NCBI RefSeq assembly: GCF_018063565.1
Contig: NZ_JAGPBB010000026.1
Coordinates: 1 to 45,707 of the forward strand
Direction: 5' to 3'
Length of the DNA: 45,707 bases
Source of the DNA: Rhodoferax sp.
GTDB lineage: Bacteria; Pseudomonadota; Gammaproteobacteria; Burkholderiales; Burkholderiaceae_C
Part shown: positions 1 to 8,858 of the stretch, one piece after another
How positions within the stretch are numbered: position 1 is the stretch's first letter
How the letters are laid out: the number at the start of each line of letters is the position of its first letter
Notes under the pieces: generated by a model
What the model saw: only the letters and a program-made list of their open reading frames with translations
Told to the model about the DNA's origin: nothing
Database searches by the model: none
Translations under genes and position numbers: made by a program

Positions 1-58
1 GCCTGCCGACTCAGCGCAATAGCCAGATCGCAGATCTATTGCCGCATCGCTGGCAGGC
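1..58. repeat. Imperfect palindrome at window edge
   Basis: The first 58 bases form a nested imperfect inverted repeat. GCCTGCC (1-7) pairs with GGCAGGC (52-58), GCAAT (16-20) with ATTGC (38-42), and AGATC (25-29) with GATCT (33-37) around a three-base loop. There is no T-run after it, so it is not a standard terminator. It may continue to the left of the window. Bases 59-246 hold no gene that I can support; the short plus-strand reading frame there looks like chance. Confidence 0.4.
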
Positions 59-246
59 GCAAGCCTAGCCTCCACCACTGAGCACGACTGCAGGGCGCAG
101 TCAATAAGGGTTCGCCGCTTGCTTACGGATGAACTTCAAACCGCGTCGAACGCCTTGGGCAACCGCAGCGGGGTTGAAGACACGCAAGCAGTCAATCGTC
201 CGGCCAGAAGTGTGGCTTGTGGTCCGCTGCCGCGGATAACCAATAT

Positions 247-666
247 CTACCGGAGAATGGCTTTTGTCAAACCACCACTCGCGTTTGCTCCACCTTTTGA
301 TAATTTCTCTGTGCGGGTCGCTGGCACGGATTTGATGGCATCCAGAAAGGCCGCATCCGGCATATCAGCGAGGACTTTGATGCCCGCTCGGATCAAGTCA
401 TTTTTCCTGACGGACACACCAAGCATGCTGCCACGCTGCTTCAGTTGATTGAGTATCAGGTATTCCAGCTTCGGGATGGTGAAACTGTCACGTACAAGTT
501 TGGGCTTCTTGTCCTTGAGCAGCTTCTTCTTGATTTCGCACTGCCCCGACGGTACATCGACCGTTTCAGTGGCAGGCACGCTGCCAGGTGCGGCATGTAC
601 AGGGAGCGCGTCGGGGCGATGCCGCACTTTCGGTGAAACTTTGTTACTTGCTGGTGTCGAGCTCAT
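247..666 (-). CDS. Conserved hypothetical protein, ribbon-helix-helix-like
   Basis: A 139-residue protein that I do not recognise by name. The first 50 or so residues are Ala/Pro/Lys-rich and look disordered, with a lysine cluster KKKLLKDKKPK near residues 46-56. The middle (about residues 60-100) shows a short strand-like DSFTIP followed by two amphipathic helices, the second being RKNDLIRAGIKVLADM. That pattern resembles a ribbon-helix-helix DNA-binding fold. I recall similar unnamed proteins in Burkholderiales with the same VRDSFTIP...ELLRAG arrangement. A nucleoid or regulatory role is inference only. It is transcribed leftward alone, from a plausible promoter at 703-730, and the start ATG at 666 has only a weak ribosome binding site. 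Confidence 0.7.
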   Translation of the reverse strand: MSSTPASNKVSPKVRHRPDALPVHAAPGSVPATETVDVPSGQCEIKKKLLKDKKPKLVRDSFTIPKLEYLILNQLKQRGSMLGVSVRKNDLIRAGIKVLADMPDAAFLDAIKSVPATRTEKLSKGGANASGGLTKAILR

Positions 667-702
667 CGTGCAGTTCCATGGAAAAAAATGCGAAAACCGT
701 AG

Positions 703-730
703 TTTGTATCGCAGGTACAGCCACAGTCAA
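703..730 (-). promoter_or_regulatory. Putative sigma-70 promoter for the 139-residue gene
   Basis: On the minus strand TTGACT (725-730) is followed after 16 bases by TACAAA (703-708). This lies just upstream of the leftward gene that starts at 666. The -35 match is five of six and the -10 match four of six. No transcript evidence is available. Confidence 0.4.
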
Positions 731-766
731 GCATGACGAGCGCGATCCGACCCAATGCGTAGGTTT

Positions 767-1684
767 TCAATAGATTTCAGGTACCAGGATTTCGTTGGGC
801 ACGGGTTGGCGCACATAGTCATCGTTGCGCTGGCGCGGCGGCAGAACAATGGGGGTGAACTCCACTTCTTCGTAGGGAATCTGACTCAACAAATGATGAA
901 TGCAGTTGAGCCGGGCCTTTTTCTTGTCAACCGAGTTCACTACCCACCAGGGCGCTTCCGGGATATGCGTGCGTTCCAACATGATTTCTTTGGCTTTGGT
1001 GTACTCCTCCCAGCGCTTTCGCGACTCCATGTCCATGGGACTGAGTTTCCATTGCTTGAGCGGATCGTGAATACGTCCCAGGAAGCGCAATTGCTGTTCT
1101 TCGTCTGAAACCGAAAACCAGTATTTGATGAGTTTGATACCGGATCGAACCAGCATTTTTTCAAATTCGGGAACCGAGCGAAAAAACTCATCATACTGCT
1201 CGTCGGTGCAAAACCCCATGACCCGCTCGACACCCGCGCGGTTGTACCAGCTACGGTCAAACAACACCATTTCACCGGCACCCGGAAGGTGCGCTACATA
1301 ACGCTGAAAATACCATTGTGTCTGCTCGCGCAGATTCGGCGCGGGCAGTGCCGCCACCCGGCATACGCGTGGGTTGAGGCGCTGGGTGATGCGCTTGATG
1401 GTGCCACCTTTGCCTGCCGCATCGCGCCCTTCGAAGCAGATCACGATTTTCTGACCGGTTTTGACGACCCAATCCTGCAGCTTTACAAGTTCACCCTGCA
1501 AGCGAAACAGCTCGCGGAAGTAAAGACGTCGACTTTCGCGGTACTCGGCAGAGTCGGTGTCAATGGCGCTTTCGGCCATGTCGTCGAGGTTTCTGTCCTC
1601 CAGTTCTAGTTCTATCTCTTCGTCAAAATTGTCTGCCAGGTCGCGGCGGATACGCCGGATCAGTTCATCATCGGTGGGAATCAC
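767..1684 (-). CDS. ppk2: Polyphosphate kinase 2 (PPK2 family)
   Basis: Transfers phosphate between polyphosphate and nucleotides in the cytoplasm; PPK2 enzymes mainly use polyphosphate to phosphorylate NDPs or NMPs. The 305-residue protein has an acidic N-terminal tail (about 1-50) and then the P-loop-kinase-like domain. Walker A is GRDAAGKGGT at residues 86-95, and the PPK2 motif FDRSWYNRAG begins near 142. The length and single domain suggest the class I group, but substrate direction (ADP, GDP or AMP) cannot be read from sequence alone. I chose the GTG start at 1684 because CAGGAG lies six bases upstream. It sits 84 bp downstream of a small unknown gene, in the same direction and close to the Pho control region. 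Confidence 0.95.
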   Translation of the reverse strand: MIPTDDELIRRIRRDLADNFDEEIELELEDRNLDDMAESAIDTDSAEYRESRRLYFRELFRLQGELVKLQDWVVKTGQKIVICFEGRDAAGKGGTIKRITQRLNPRVCRVAALPAPNLREQTQWYFQRYVAHLPGAGEMVLFDRSWYNRAGVERVMGFCTDEQYDEFFRSVPEFEKMLVRSGIKLIKYWFSVSDEEQQLRFLGRIHDPLKQWKLSPMDMESRKRWEEYTKAKEIMLERTHIPEAPWWVVNSVDKKKARLNCIHHLLSQIPYEEVEFTPIVLPPRQRNDDYVRQPVPNEILVPEIY

Positions 1685-1768
1685 GTTTGGCTCCTGAGTG
1701 CAATAGGCACTACCTTGCGAATCTATCCTAACTTTACAACCGGATGGCGATTTGATGCTGTCGCCAGT

Positions 1769-2065
1769 TCAGCCGTTGGTTGGGGTAGATCTGGCCTGTG
1801 TGGCATCCGGGTTGGTTGCGCGCAGATCCTGAGCCTGACTGCTCGTGTCGATCAGGCGCAACTTGCTGGCGTAATGCCGATCCAGCCGCCATTCATCCAG
1901 AATCTCAAGCGCCAGCTCAAAGCGCTTGTTGTCCAGCTGATACAACTGCGCCACTGAGATGCTGGTCTCACTTTCCAGCGCCAGAACCAGTGCGGCAATG
2001 ATCTGTGACGCAGGCTCGTTAGGGTTGGTTTCAATCAGTTTACGGGCTTTTTTGATGGCAAGCAT
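1769..2065 (-). CDS. Conserved hypothetical protein, 98 residues
   Basis: A small, apparently helical soluble protein that I do not recognise. Residues 1-75 alternate charged and hydrophobic stretches, for example IIAALVLALESE and FELALEILDEWRLDRHYASKL, and the last 20 or so residues are polar and probably disordered. No signal peptide, membrane segment or metal motif is visible. It starts with ATG at 2065 and lies between ppk2 and the pst operon, reading toward ppk2. A Pho-box-like repeat pointing leftward is about 64 bp upstream of its start, so Pho control with ppk2 is possible but unproved. Confidence 0.65.
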   Translation of the reverse strand: MLAIKKARKLIETNPNEPASQIIAALVLALESETSISVAQLYQLDNKRFELALEILDEWRLDRHYASKLRLIDTSSQAQDLRATNPDATQARSTPTNG

Positions 2066-2128
2066 GTTTAGGGTTCCAGTAAAGGCAGCAAATACCGGGT
2101 AGGGTAGCGCAAAACGCTGTTGATCTTG

Positions 2129-2160
2129 ATGACATTCAAGTGACAGTTGGGTGACGACCG
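2129..2160 (-). promoter_or_regulatory. Pho-box-like repeats, leftward orientation
   Basis: The plus strand shows TGACA at 2130, TGACA at 2141 and TGACG at 2152, exactly 11 bp apart. Read on the minus strand, bases 2146-2129 give CTGTCACTTGAATGTCAT, which by my count matches the E. coli Pho-box consensus at 14 of 18 positions. The 11-bp spacing of TGTCA units is the known signature of PhoB dimer sites. No convincing -10 lies downstream on the minus strand, so the site could also act as an extra upstream site for pstS. Confidence 0.6.
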
Positions 2161-2183
2161 TTCTTGTGGCAACTACCGTGGTT

Positions 2184-2216
2184 TTGTCACACTCTTGACA
2201 TATTCACGTCTTACAT
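2184..2216 (+). promoter_or_regulatory. Putative PhoB-dependent promoter of the pst operon
   Basis: TTGTCAC (2184-2190) and TTGACAT (2195-2201) lie 11 bp apart and replace a -35 box. A -10-like TTACAT follows at 2211-2216, the spacing expected for PhoB-activated promoters. The match to the Pho-box consensus is moderate (about 11 of 18), but the position upstream of pstS and next to phoB/phoR makes it credible. Confidence 0.55.
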
Positions 2217-2230
2217 TGCGTAACGAGTCG

Positions 2231-2250
2231 CCGAAAGTTTTCGGTTTTAT
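2231..2250 (+). other. Small leader hairpin upstream of pstS
   Basis: CCGAAA (2231-2236) pairs with TTTCGG (2239-2244) and is followed directly by TTTTAT. It has the layout of a weak intrinsic terminator or attenuator in the pstS leader. The stem is short and AT-rich, so the function is uncertain. Confidence 0.25.
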
Positions 2251-2273
2251 TCTGGTCAATATGAGGATTCTTT

Positions 2274-3314
2274 ATGACACACAGCGTTTTTAAATCGATC
2301 TTGGCCACCACCGCCCTGGCATTTTTTGGTGCCGGCACGGTCAGTGCGCAGGAAATTACCGGTGCCGGCGCGAGTTTTCCTGCACCTTTGTATTCCAAGT
2401 GGGCCGCTGACTACAACAAGGCGACCGGCGTCAAAGTGAACTACCAGTCAGTAGGTTCCGGTGCCGGCATCAAGCAGATTGACTCCAAAACCGTGGATTT
2501 CGGAGCGTCTGATATGCCGCAAACCGACGAAGTGCTGGCAAAAAAAGGCCAATTTCAGTTTCCCACGGTGATTGGTGGCACGGTACCTGTCATCAACATC
2601 AAGGGGATTGCCCCTGGACAGATGAAGCTTGACGGTCAAGTGCTGGGAGACATTTATCTCGGCAAGATCACCAAGTGGAGTGATGCGGCCATCAAAGCTT
2701 TGAACCCCGGGTTGGCTTTGCCAGATGTTGATATTGCACCGGTGCGCCGTGCCGATGGCTCTGGCACCACTTTCAACTTTACCAATTACTTGAGCAATGT
2801 TCACGCCGAATGGAAGGCCAAGGTCGGGGAGGGCACAGCCGTGAACTGGCCGGTGGGCGCCGGTGGCAAGGGCAACGAAGGCGTGGCAGCGTTTGTGAAC
2901 CGCCTGCCCAATTCGATCGGCTACGTTGAATATTCGTACGTCAAACAAAACAAGATGACCTACACCATGATGAAAAACAAGGACGGTGTCTTTGTGGAGC
3001 CGAGCGAAGAGGCGTTCAAGGCAGCGGCTGCGGGCGCTGACTGGAGCAAGTCTTTCTACCAATTGATCGTTAACCAGCCTGGCAAAGGCACTTGGCCGAT
3101 CTCTACCGCCACCTTTATCCTGATGCACAACGTGCAGGACAAGCCCGCTAACGCGACCGAAACTTTCAAGTTCTTTAGCTGGGCGTTCAGAAGCGGTGCC
3201 AAAGCGACTGGCGATCTGGACTATGTTGCGTTGCCTGAGTCGGTCGTTGCGACGATCGAAAAGTCTTGGGCCAAGGTCAAAGACACCTCCGGCAAGCCGG
3301 TTGCATTGAAGTAA
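2274..3314 (+). CDS. pstS: Phosphate ABC transporter, periplasmic binding protein
   Basis: Binds inorganic phosphate in the periplasm and hands it to the PstCA channel. The 346-residue protein begins with a typical signal peptide of about 25 residues ending VSA before QEITGAG. Phosphate-contact motifs are visible: [10 protein letters not shown] just after the cleavage site, [16 protein letters not shown], and [12 protein letters not shown] in the middle. The start ATG at 2274 is preceded by GAGGA. It is the first gene of pstSCAB-phoU-phoB-phoR, and two Pho-box-like sites lie in its upstream region, so induction by phosphate starvation is expected. Confidence 0.98.
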   Translation: MTHSVFKSILATTALAFFGAGTVSAQEITGAGASFPAPLYSKWAADYNKATGVKVNYQSVGSGAGIKQIDSKTVDFGASDMPQTDEVLAKKGQFQFPTVIGGTVPVINIKGIAPGQMKLDGQVLGDIYLGKITKWSDAAIKALNPGLALPDVDIAPVRRADGSGTTFNFTNYLSNVHAEWKAKVGEGTAVNWPVGAGGKGNEGVAAFVNRLPNSIGYVEYSYVKQNKMTYTMMKNKDGVFVEPSEEAFKAAAAGADWSKSFYQLIVNQPGKGTWPISTATFILMHNVQDKPANATETFKFFSWAFRSGAKATGDLDYVALPESVVATIEKSWAKVKDTSGKPVALK

Positions 3315-3357
3315 TGAGCACTTGGGCCCGGATTACCCGGAAGAAGGAGAACTAAAC

Positions 3358-4386
3358 GTGTCAGCTACACTTTCTGCTGGGACAAGTTCCGGCCCAACAT
3401 CTCCTATGGTTTCGCGTGACAGAACTAAACCACCACCCATGAAGCAGGCGCGTTCAGGCCCGCTGGCTGATCGCATCTTTGGCTGGTTGGCTCAGGGTGC
3501 AGCCTGGCTGACGCTGGGACTGCTGCTGGCAATTTTGATCTCGCTAACCATTAGCGCCTGGCCAGCCATCCAGAAGTTTGGCTTCGGTTTTTTAATTTCG
3601 ACCACCTGGGACCCGGTCAAGGAAGACTTTGGTGGTCTGGTGATGATTTACGGCACGCTGATGACTTCGGCCATCGCGCTGCTGATTGCGGTGCCGGTCA
3701 GCTTTGGCATTGCGCTCTTTCTGACAGAGCTGTCTCCAGCCTGGCTCAAGCGTCCGCTGGGTACGGCGATTGAGTTGCTGGCAGCCATTCCATCGATTGT
3801 GTACGGCATGTGGGGGCTGCTGGTGTTTAGCCCGATTCTGTCAACCTACGTGCAGCAGCCGTTGCAGCACGTGTTCAAAGGTGTGCCGTTCATGGAGGCG
3901 TTTTTCTCCGGCCCACCCGTGGGTATCGGCATTTTGTCGGCTGGCATTATTTTGGCGATCATGATCATCCCGTTTATTGCGGCGGTCATGCGCGATGTAT
4001 TTGAGGTGACGCCGACGCTGCTCAAAGAGTCGGCCTATGGGCTGGGGGCCACCACCTGGGAAGTCGTCTCCACGGTCGTCTTACCTTACACCAAGGCGGG
4101 TGTGATCGGGGGCATCATGCTGGGGCTCGGTCGGGCGATTGGTGAAACCATGGCCGTCACGTTTGTCATCGGCAACTTCAACCAACTGGATTCGCTCAGC
4201 CTGTTTCAGGCGGCCAACAGCATCACCTCGGCATTGGCCAATGAGTTTGCCGAAGCCGGCGCCGGTCTGCACCAGGCTTCGCTGATGTATTTGGGGTTGG
4301 TCTTGTTCTTCATCACCTTTGTCGTCTTGTCACTATCCAAATTGCTGCTTTCGCAACTCAAGAAGGGGGAGGGCACCAAATCATGA
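3358..4386 (+). CDS. pstC: Phosphate ABC transporter permease PstC
   Basis: Inner-membrane channel subunit that pairs with PstA to pass phosphate across the membrane. A longer reading frame opens at a TTG at 3322, but I chose the GTG at 3358 because a strong AAGGAG (3344-3349) sits eight bases before it; this gives 342 residues. About 40 polar residues precede the first membrane segment (near 44-67), and five more hydrophobic segments follow. The cytoplasmic EAA-type loop that contacts PstB is seen around [17 protein letters not shown]. Its stop codon overlaps the pstA start in ATGA at 4383-4386, so the two are probably translationally coupled. Confidence 0.96.
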   Translation: MSATLSAGTSSGPTSPMVSRDRTKPPPMKQARSGPLADRIFGWLAQGAAWLTLGLLLAILISLTISAWPAIQKFGFGFLISTTWDPVKEDFGGLVMIYGTLMTSAIALLIAVPVSFGIALFLTELSPAWLKRPLGTAIELLAAIPSIVYGMWGLLVFSPILSTYVQQPLQHVFKGVPFMEAFFSGPPVGIGILSAGIILAIMIIPFIAAVMRDVFEVTPTLLKESAYGLGATTWEVVSTVVLPYTKAGVIGGIMLGLGRAIGETMAVTFVIGNFNQLDSLSLFQAANSITSALANEFAEAGAGLHQASLMYLGLVLFFITFVVLSLSKLLLSQLKKGEGTKS

Positions 4387-5267
4387 CCACCAGCGAAACC
4401 CTGTTGCACGCCCAGGCCTTGGCCGAAATGCGTGCCGGTCGATATGCCAAACGCAAGTTCACCAATATTGTGGCGTTGGTGTTGTCCCTGATGGCGATGG
4501 GATTTGGCCTGTTCTGGCTGTTCTGGATTCTGTTTGAGACCGTTCGGCTGGGTACGGCCGGGTTGACATGGGCAACCTTCAGTCAGATGACGCCGCCACC
4601 CAATGACGAAGGCGGGTTGCTTAACGCTATTTATGGGTCATTTTTGATGGTGGTGCTTGCTACCTTTGTCGGCACCCCCATTGGGGTGATGGCAGGTATC
4701 TATCTGGCAGAGTTCAATACCAAAGGCTTGCTCGCCAATCTCACGCGCTTTGTCAACGACATCCTGCTGTCAGCGCCTTCCATCGTGATTGGCCTGTTTG
4801 TCTATGCGGTGGTGGTGACACGGTTCAAGTCATTTTCGGGCTACGCTGGCATTCTGGCGTTGACCCTGATTGTGATTCCAGTGGTGATTCGCACCACTGA
4901 GAATATGCTGCAACTGGTGCCTCCGGGCCTGCGTGAGGCTGCGTATGCCCTGGGTGCCCCCAAATGGAAGGTGATTTTGAGCATCACCATGCGCTCTGCC
5001 CGAGCCGGTGTCGTGACCGGGGTCTTGCTGGCGGTGGCGCGTATTGCCGGCGAAACGGCACCGCTGCTGTTTACCGCCTTGAGTAACCAGTTCTGGACCT
5101 CAAGCCTGGGCGAACCGATGGCCAGTCTGCCGGTGACCATCTTCAAATTCGCCATGAGCCCCTATGAAAACTGGCAAAACCTGGCCTGGGCGGGTGTTTT
5201 TCTGATCACTCTGGCGGTCCTGGGGCTCAATATTCTGGCCCGCGTGCTGACCCGAACCAAACTCTGA
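4383..5267 (+). CDS. pstA: Phosphate ABC transporter permease PstA
   Basis: Second channel subunit of the phosphate importer, 294 residues, with about six hydrophobic segments. A short cytoplasmic N-terminus precedes the first segment near residues 32-54. The conserved ATPase-contact loop is visible as [18 protein letters not shown]. It overlaps pstC by four bases and is followed after 33 bp by pstB. The role rests on family membership and on the intact pst order. Confidence 0.96.
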   Translation: MTTSETLLHAQALAEMRAGRYAKRKFTNIVALVLSLMAMGFGLFWLFWILFETVRLGTAGLTWATFSQMTPPPNDEGGLLNAIYGSFLMVVLATFVGTPIGVMAGIYLAEFNTKGLLANLTRFVNDILLSAPSIVIGLFVYAVVVTRFKSFSGYAGILALTLIVIPVVIRTTENMLQLVPPGLREAAYALGAPKWKVILSITMRSARAGVVTGVLLAVARIAGETAPLLFTALSNQFWTSSLGEPMASLPVTIFKFAMSPYENWQNLAWAGVFLITLAVLGLNILARVLTRTKL

Positions 5268-5300
5268 GCACGAGTTCAAACCGAAACACAAAGGCATTTC

Positions 5301-6086
5301 ATGACCACGATGAACCAGGTTGCATCTGAAGAACGATCCAAGATTTCCGTCAAGGATTTGAACTTCTATTACGGCAAGTTTCATGCCCTCAAAGGCATCA
5401 ACCTTGAAATTCCAGAGAAAAAAGTCACGGCTTTTATAGGCCCGTCGGGCTGCGGAAAGTCAACCTTGCTGCGGGTGTTCAATCGCATGTTTGAACTGTA
5501 TCCAGAGCAGAAAGCGCAGGGTGAGGTGATGCTCGACGGTGAAAATCTGCTCACGAGCAAGCAGGATGTGGCCTTGCTTCGGGCCAAGGTGGGCATGGTG
5601 TTTCAGAAACCCACGCCGTTTCCGATGTCGATTTTTGACAACATTGCCTTTGGCGTGAAGCTGTTCGAAAACCTCAGCACCACGGATATGGAAGAGCGGG
5701 TGGAATGGGCACTGCGCAAGGCTGCCCTTTGGAATGAGGTCAAAGACAAGCTAAGGCAAAACGGCGCCAGCCTGTCTGGCGGGCAGCAGCAGCGCCTGTG
5801 TATTGCACGCGGTGTGGCGATCAAGCCCGAGGTGATCCTGCTCGATGAACCGTGTTCCGCACTGGACCCGATCTCAACTGCCAAGGTTGAAGAGTTGATC
5901 ATCGAGTTGAAACAGGACTACACGGTGGTGATCGTGACCCACAATATGCAGCAGGCCGCACGTTGCAGCGATTACACCGCCTACATGTACCTGGGTGATC
6001 TGATGGAGTTTGGCGCGACTGAACAGATATTCTTCAAACCCAATCGTCAGGAAACTGAAGACTATATTACCGGCCGTTTTGGTTAG
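5301..6086 (+). CDS. pstB: Phosphate ABC transporter ATP-binding protein PstB
   Basis: Cytoplasmic ATPase that powers phosphate import. The 261-residue protein carries Walker [10 protein letters not shown] at 47-55, the signature LSGGQQQRL, Walker [14 protein letters not shown] and an H-loop in VTHNMQQA, all as expected for PstB. The ATG at 5301 follows an AAGG box; a second in-frame ATG three codons later is possible. In the known Pho system PstB, with PhoU, also relays phosphate sufficiency to PhoR, and both partners are encoded just downstream. Confidence 0.98.
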   Translation: MTTMNQVASEERSKISVKDLNFYYGKFHALKGINLEIPEKKVTAFIGPSGCGKSTLLRVFNRMFELYPEQKAQGEVMLDGENLLTSKQDVALLRAKVGMVFQKPTPFPMSIFDNIAFGVKLFENLSTTDMEERVEWALRKAALWNEVKDKLRQNGASLSGGQQQRLCIARGVAIKPEVILLDEPCSALDPISTAKVEELIIELKQDYTVVIVTHNMQQAARCSDYTAYMYLGDLMEFGATEQIFFKPNRQETEDYITGRFG

Positions 6087-6105
6087 TCATTACTTAAAGC
6101 ACATC

Positions 6106-6807
6106 ATGTCAGATAAACATTTGTCATCCCAGTTTGATAGTGAACTCGGTGCCGTCTCCTCGCGCGTGATGGAACTCGGAGGGCTGGTGGAGTCCCAGAT
6201 CCGCCAAGCGGTTTACGCGCTGTCTGAATTCAATGTGGATGTCGCTCGGCAGGTGTTGACGACCGAAATGAATGTCAACGCCATGGAGGTCGATATCGAC
6301 CGCGACCTCTCCAGCATCATTGCGCGACGTCAACCCACTGCACGCGATCTGCGCTTGCTGATGGCGATTTCGAAAGCCACTGCCAATCTGGAGCGGGTGG
6401 GGGATGAGGCTGAAAAAATTGCTCGGATGGTACTGTCCATCATCAACAGCGGTGCACCGCGAGCGTTGCCGTCACTTGAGTTGCGTGTGGCGTCAGATTT
6501 GGCTTCCAGCCTGCTACGCAAGGCACTGGATGCATTTGCCCGGCTCGATACCACCGCTGCTCTCGCCATTCTGAAAGAAGACGACCTGATCGACCAGGAG
6601 TTTGACGGGTTTGTGCGCAAACTCGTCACCTACATGATGGAGGATCCACGCATGATTTCGCCCAGTCTGGACTTGTTGTTCCTGGCCAAAGCAATCGAGC
6701 GAATTGGGGACCATGCCAAGAATATTGCAGAGCTCATCATTTACATCGTCAAGGGTGAAGATGTTCGGCACGTCCCCTTGGATCAGGTTGCATCGGTGGT
6801 GAAATGA
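6106..6807 (+). CDS. phoU: Phosphate transport system regulator PhoU
   Basis: Negative regulator that links the Pst transporter to the PhoR/PhoB pair; it is a cytoplasmic all-helical protein of two related three-helix bundles that bind metals. I chose ATG 6106 rather than an earlier in-frame codon inside pstB because it gives 233 residues, the usual PhoU length, beginning MSDKHLSSQFD. The repeated metal-binding-type motif is visible twice, as NLERVGDEAEKIA and AIERIGDHAKNIAE. It lies 19 bp after pstB and its stop overlaps the phoB start in ATGA at 6804-6807. Confidence 0.97.
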   Translation: MSDKHLSSQFDSELGAVSSRVMELGGLVESQIRQAVYALSEFNVDVARQVLTTEMNVNAMEVDIDRDLSSIIARRQPTARDLRLLMAISKATANLERVGDEAEKIARMVLSIINSGAPRALPSLELRVASDLASSLLRKALDAFARLDTTAALAILKEDDLIDQEFDGFVRKLVTYMMEDPRMISPSLDLLFLAKAIERIGDHAKNIAELIIYIVKGEDVRHVPLDQVASVVK

Positions 6808-7523
6808 GGCGTTTGCCAGGCGTTTTGATTGTTGAAGATGAGCCGGCGATTGCCGAGCTGATTTCAGTCAATCTCAGGCACAGCGGATTTCGTCCCATTT
6901 GGGCGATGGACAGCGCTACCGCGCAGGCTGAACTTGATGCAGTGCTGCCCGATGTGATTTTGCTCGACTGGATGTTGCCGGGGGAGAGTGGTCTGAGCCT
7001 GGCTAAGCGCTGGCGTGCACATCCACGGACCAAATTGGTGCCGATCATCATGCTCACGGCGCGCAGTGACGAGATCGACCGGGTGGCCGGGCTTGATGCC
7101 GGGGCCGATGATTACATTGCCAAGCCGTTTTCCACCAAAGAATTGTTGGCCCGTATCCGTGCCGTGCTGCGGCGTCGTGCCCCGGAGCAAGACGCGGGAA
7201 CCGTGACGCTGGGACAACTGAGCCTGGATGCGGCCACCTATCGGGTTGCATTCAAAGATCAGGCCATCAAATTGGGGCCTACTGAATTCAAGCTGTTGCA
7301 CTACCTGATGACCCACGCTGAGCGGGTGCATGGACGTGCCGCGCTGCTGGATCGGGTGTGGGGCGATCACGTGTTTATTGAAGAGCGTACGGTCGATGTG
7401 CACGTCAAGCGACTGCGCGAGGCGCTCGGGTCTGAGGCCGGCCAGATGTTGGAAACTGTTCGTGGTGCCGGTTATCGCCTGACGTCGCAAAGCTTGGTTG
7501 TGCCATGCTCTGGCGCACGATAG
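6804..7523 (+). CDS. phoB: Phosphate regulon response regulator PhoB
   Basis: DNA-binding response regulator of the OmpR/PhoB class, 239 residues. The receiver domain (1-120) has the acidic pair in VEDE near 10-13, the phospho-acceptor Asp55 in LLDWMLPG, Thr85 and Lys107. The winged-helix domain (about 130-230) ends with the recognition-helix region ERTVDVHVKRLR and the hairpin RGAGYRL. Once phosphorylated by PhoR it would bind Pho boxes such as those at 2129-2216. It overlaps phoU by four bases and phoR by 19 bases. Confidence 0.97.
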   Translation: MRRLPGVLIVEDEPAIAELISVNLRHSGFRPIWAMDSATAQAELDAVLPDVILLDWMLPGESGLSLAKRWRAHPRTKLVPIIMLTARSDEIDRVAGLDAGADDYIAKPFSTKELLARIRAVLRRRAPEQDAGTVTLGQLSLDAATYRVAFKDQAIKLGPTEFKLLHYLMTHAERVHGRAALLDRVWGDHVFIEERTVDVHVKRLREALGSEAGQMLETVRGAGYRLTSQSLVVPCSGAR

Positions 7524-8848
7524 GTTATCTCACAGCGTTGTTGGCTGGGGCCTTGCTGGGTTGGCTGGCTGATGCCAACGGAGTACAGCGCGCCAACCCG
7601 CAGACCGGCGCGCTCATTGCGGGTTTGCTATGGTTTGGGTATGACACACTTGCGGCATGGCGCTGGCTGTTGCAGTTGCGCTCTGGCGTGATAGGTGATG
7701 CGGCCTGGCTGAGCGGCATCTGGCGTGAATCTGCACAGCGCGTGCGTCGCCTGTTGCGTACCCGCGAAGAGCAATACGAGCAAAGCCAACGCAGATTGCA
7801 GGACTTCCTTTCTGCGCTTCAGGCGTCGCCCAACGGGGTGGTTTTGCTTGATCAACAAACCCGCATTGAATGGTGCAACCAGACCGCGGCGCTGCACTTC
7901 GGGATTGAGGTTCAGCGCGACTTGGCCCAGGTTATATCCAACCTGGTACGTGATCCGGCCTTTGTACGTTACTTGGCGGCGGGGGACTTCAGCCACAACG
8001 TGACACTGACGGGGCGTGACAGTAAGCCTGGACGCCCCGTCAGTCTTTCGGTACAACTGCACCCCTATGGTGAGGGGCGCAGCCTGCTGCTGTCGCGGGA
8101 CGTGACCATGCTGGAGCAGGCGGATGCGATGCGCCGGGATTTTGTGGCCAATGTGTCGCACGAAATTCGTACCCCATTGACCGTGCTGGCCGGGTTTGTC
8201 GAGACTCTGCAGAGCCTGCCCTTGGATGCAGACGAACAACAGCGATTCCTGGCGATGATGGCACAGCAGGCGGGACGTATGCAAACTTTGGTGAGTGACC
8301 TGTTAACACTCTCCAAGCTGGAGGGAAGCCCATCGCCAGGCTGTGACAGTTGGACCCCCATCGCCAGCCTGATGGACCAATTGGGCCACGACGCGCAGGC
8401 CCTGTCACGCCTAGTGTGCCCGCAGGGGTCTGTCCCACAAGAACTGGTGTTCGAGAGTTCTGCCAATGTGGAAATTGCTGGTAACGCCAGCGAACTGCTC
8501 AGTGCCATGGGCAATCTGGTGAGCAACGCCGTTCGATATACGCCGGCAGGTGGCTCCATTGTCGTGCGATCGGCCTTGACACCTGACGGAGATGTGTGTT
8601 TCAGGGTCCAGGACAGTGGACAGGGGATAGCACCTGAACATCTGGGCCGATTGACAGAACGCTTTTATAGGGTTGACCGCAGCCGTTCACGTGAAACCGG
8701 CGGCACCGGGCTAGGACTGGCCATCGTCAAGCACGTGGTGCAGCGGCATCAAGGGCAGTTAAGCATCGAGAGCACGCCCGGCCGCGGATCTTGCTTTCAG
8801 ATGGTCATACCGTCTGTGCGGGTCCGGCCAGTCACGCCCGATGCGTGA
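7505..8848 (+). CDS. phoR: Phosphate regulon sensor histidine kinase PhoR
   Basis: Membrane-bound kinase that phosphorylates PhoB when phosphate is scarce. The 447-residue protein has two hydrophobic N-terminal segments (about 6-22 and 34-52) with almost no periplasmic loop, typical of PhoR, which senses Pst/PhoU rather than an external ligand. A PAS-like domain follows (about 98-200), then the H-box with phospho-acceptor His219 in NVSHEIRTPL. The N-box NLVSNAVRYTP, the G1 box DSGQGI and the G2 box GGTGLGLAI follow. Its start lies inside the 3' end of phoB. The next gene is convergent, ten bases away. Confidence 0.96.
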   Translation: MLWRTIGYLTALLAGALLGWLADANGVQRANPQTGALIAGLLWFGYDTLAAWRWLLQLRSGVIGDAAWLSGIWRESAQRVRRLLRTREEQYEQSQRRLQDFLSALQASPNGVVLLDQQTRIEWCNQTAALHFGIEVQRDLAQVISNLVRDPAFVRYLAAGDFSHNVTLTGRDSKPGRPVSLSVQLHPYGEGRSLLLSRDVTMLEQADAMRRDFVANVSHEIRTPLTVLAGFVETLQSLPLDADEQQRFLAMMAQQAGRMQTLVSDLLTLSKLEGSPSPGCDSWTPIASLMDQLGHDAQALSRLVCPQGSVPQELVFESSANVEIAGNASELLSAMGNLVSNAVRYTPAGGSIVVRSALTPDGDVCFRVQDSGQGIAPEHLGRLTERFYRVDRSRSRETGGTGLGLAIVKHVVQRHQGQLSIESTPGRGSCFQMVIPSVRVRPVTPDA

Positions 8849-8858
8849 ATTTGAATGG

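Noticed and set aside
1-58. Integron attC or tRNA at the left edge
   Set aside because: The palindrome lacks the attC core sites (GTTRRRY and its partner), and there is no T-loop sequence or clover-leaf pattern for a tRNA.
119-448. Plus-strand frame near the left edge
   Set aside because: It runs opposite the 139-residue gene for much of its length, its composition is random-looking, and it has no ribosome binding site.
2204-2398. Minus-strand frame across the pstS start
   Set aside because: It overlaps the pst promoter and the pstS signal peptide region and has no independent support.
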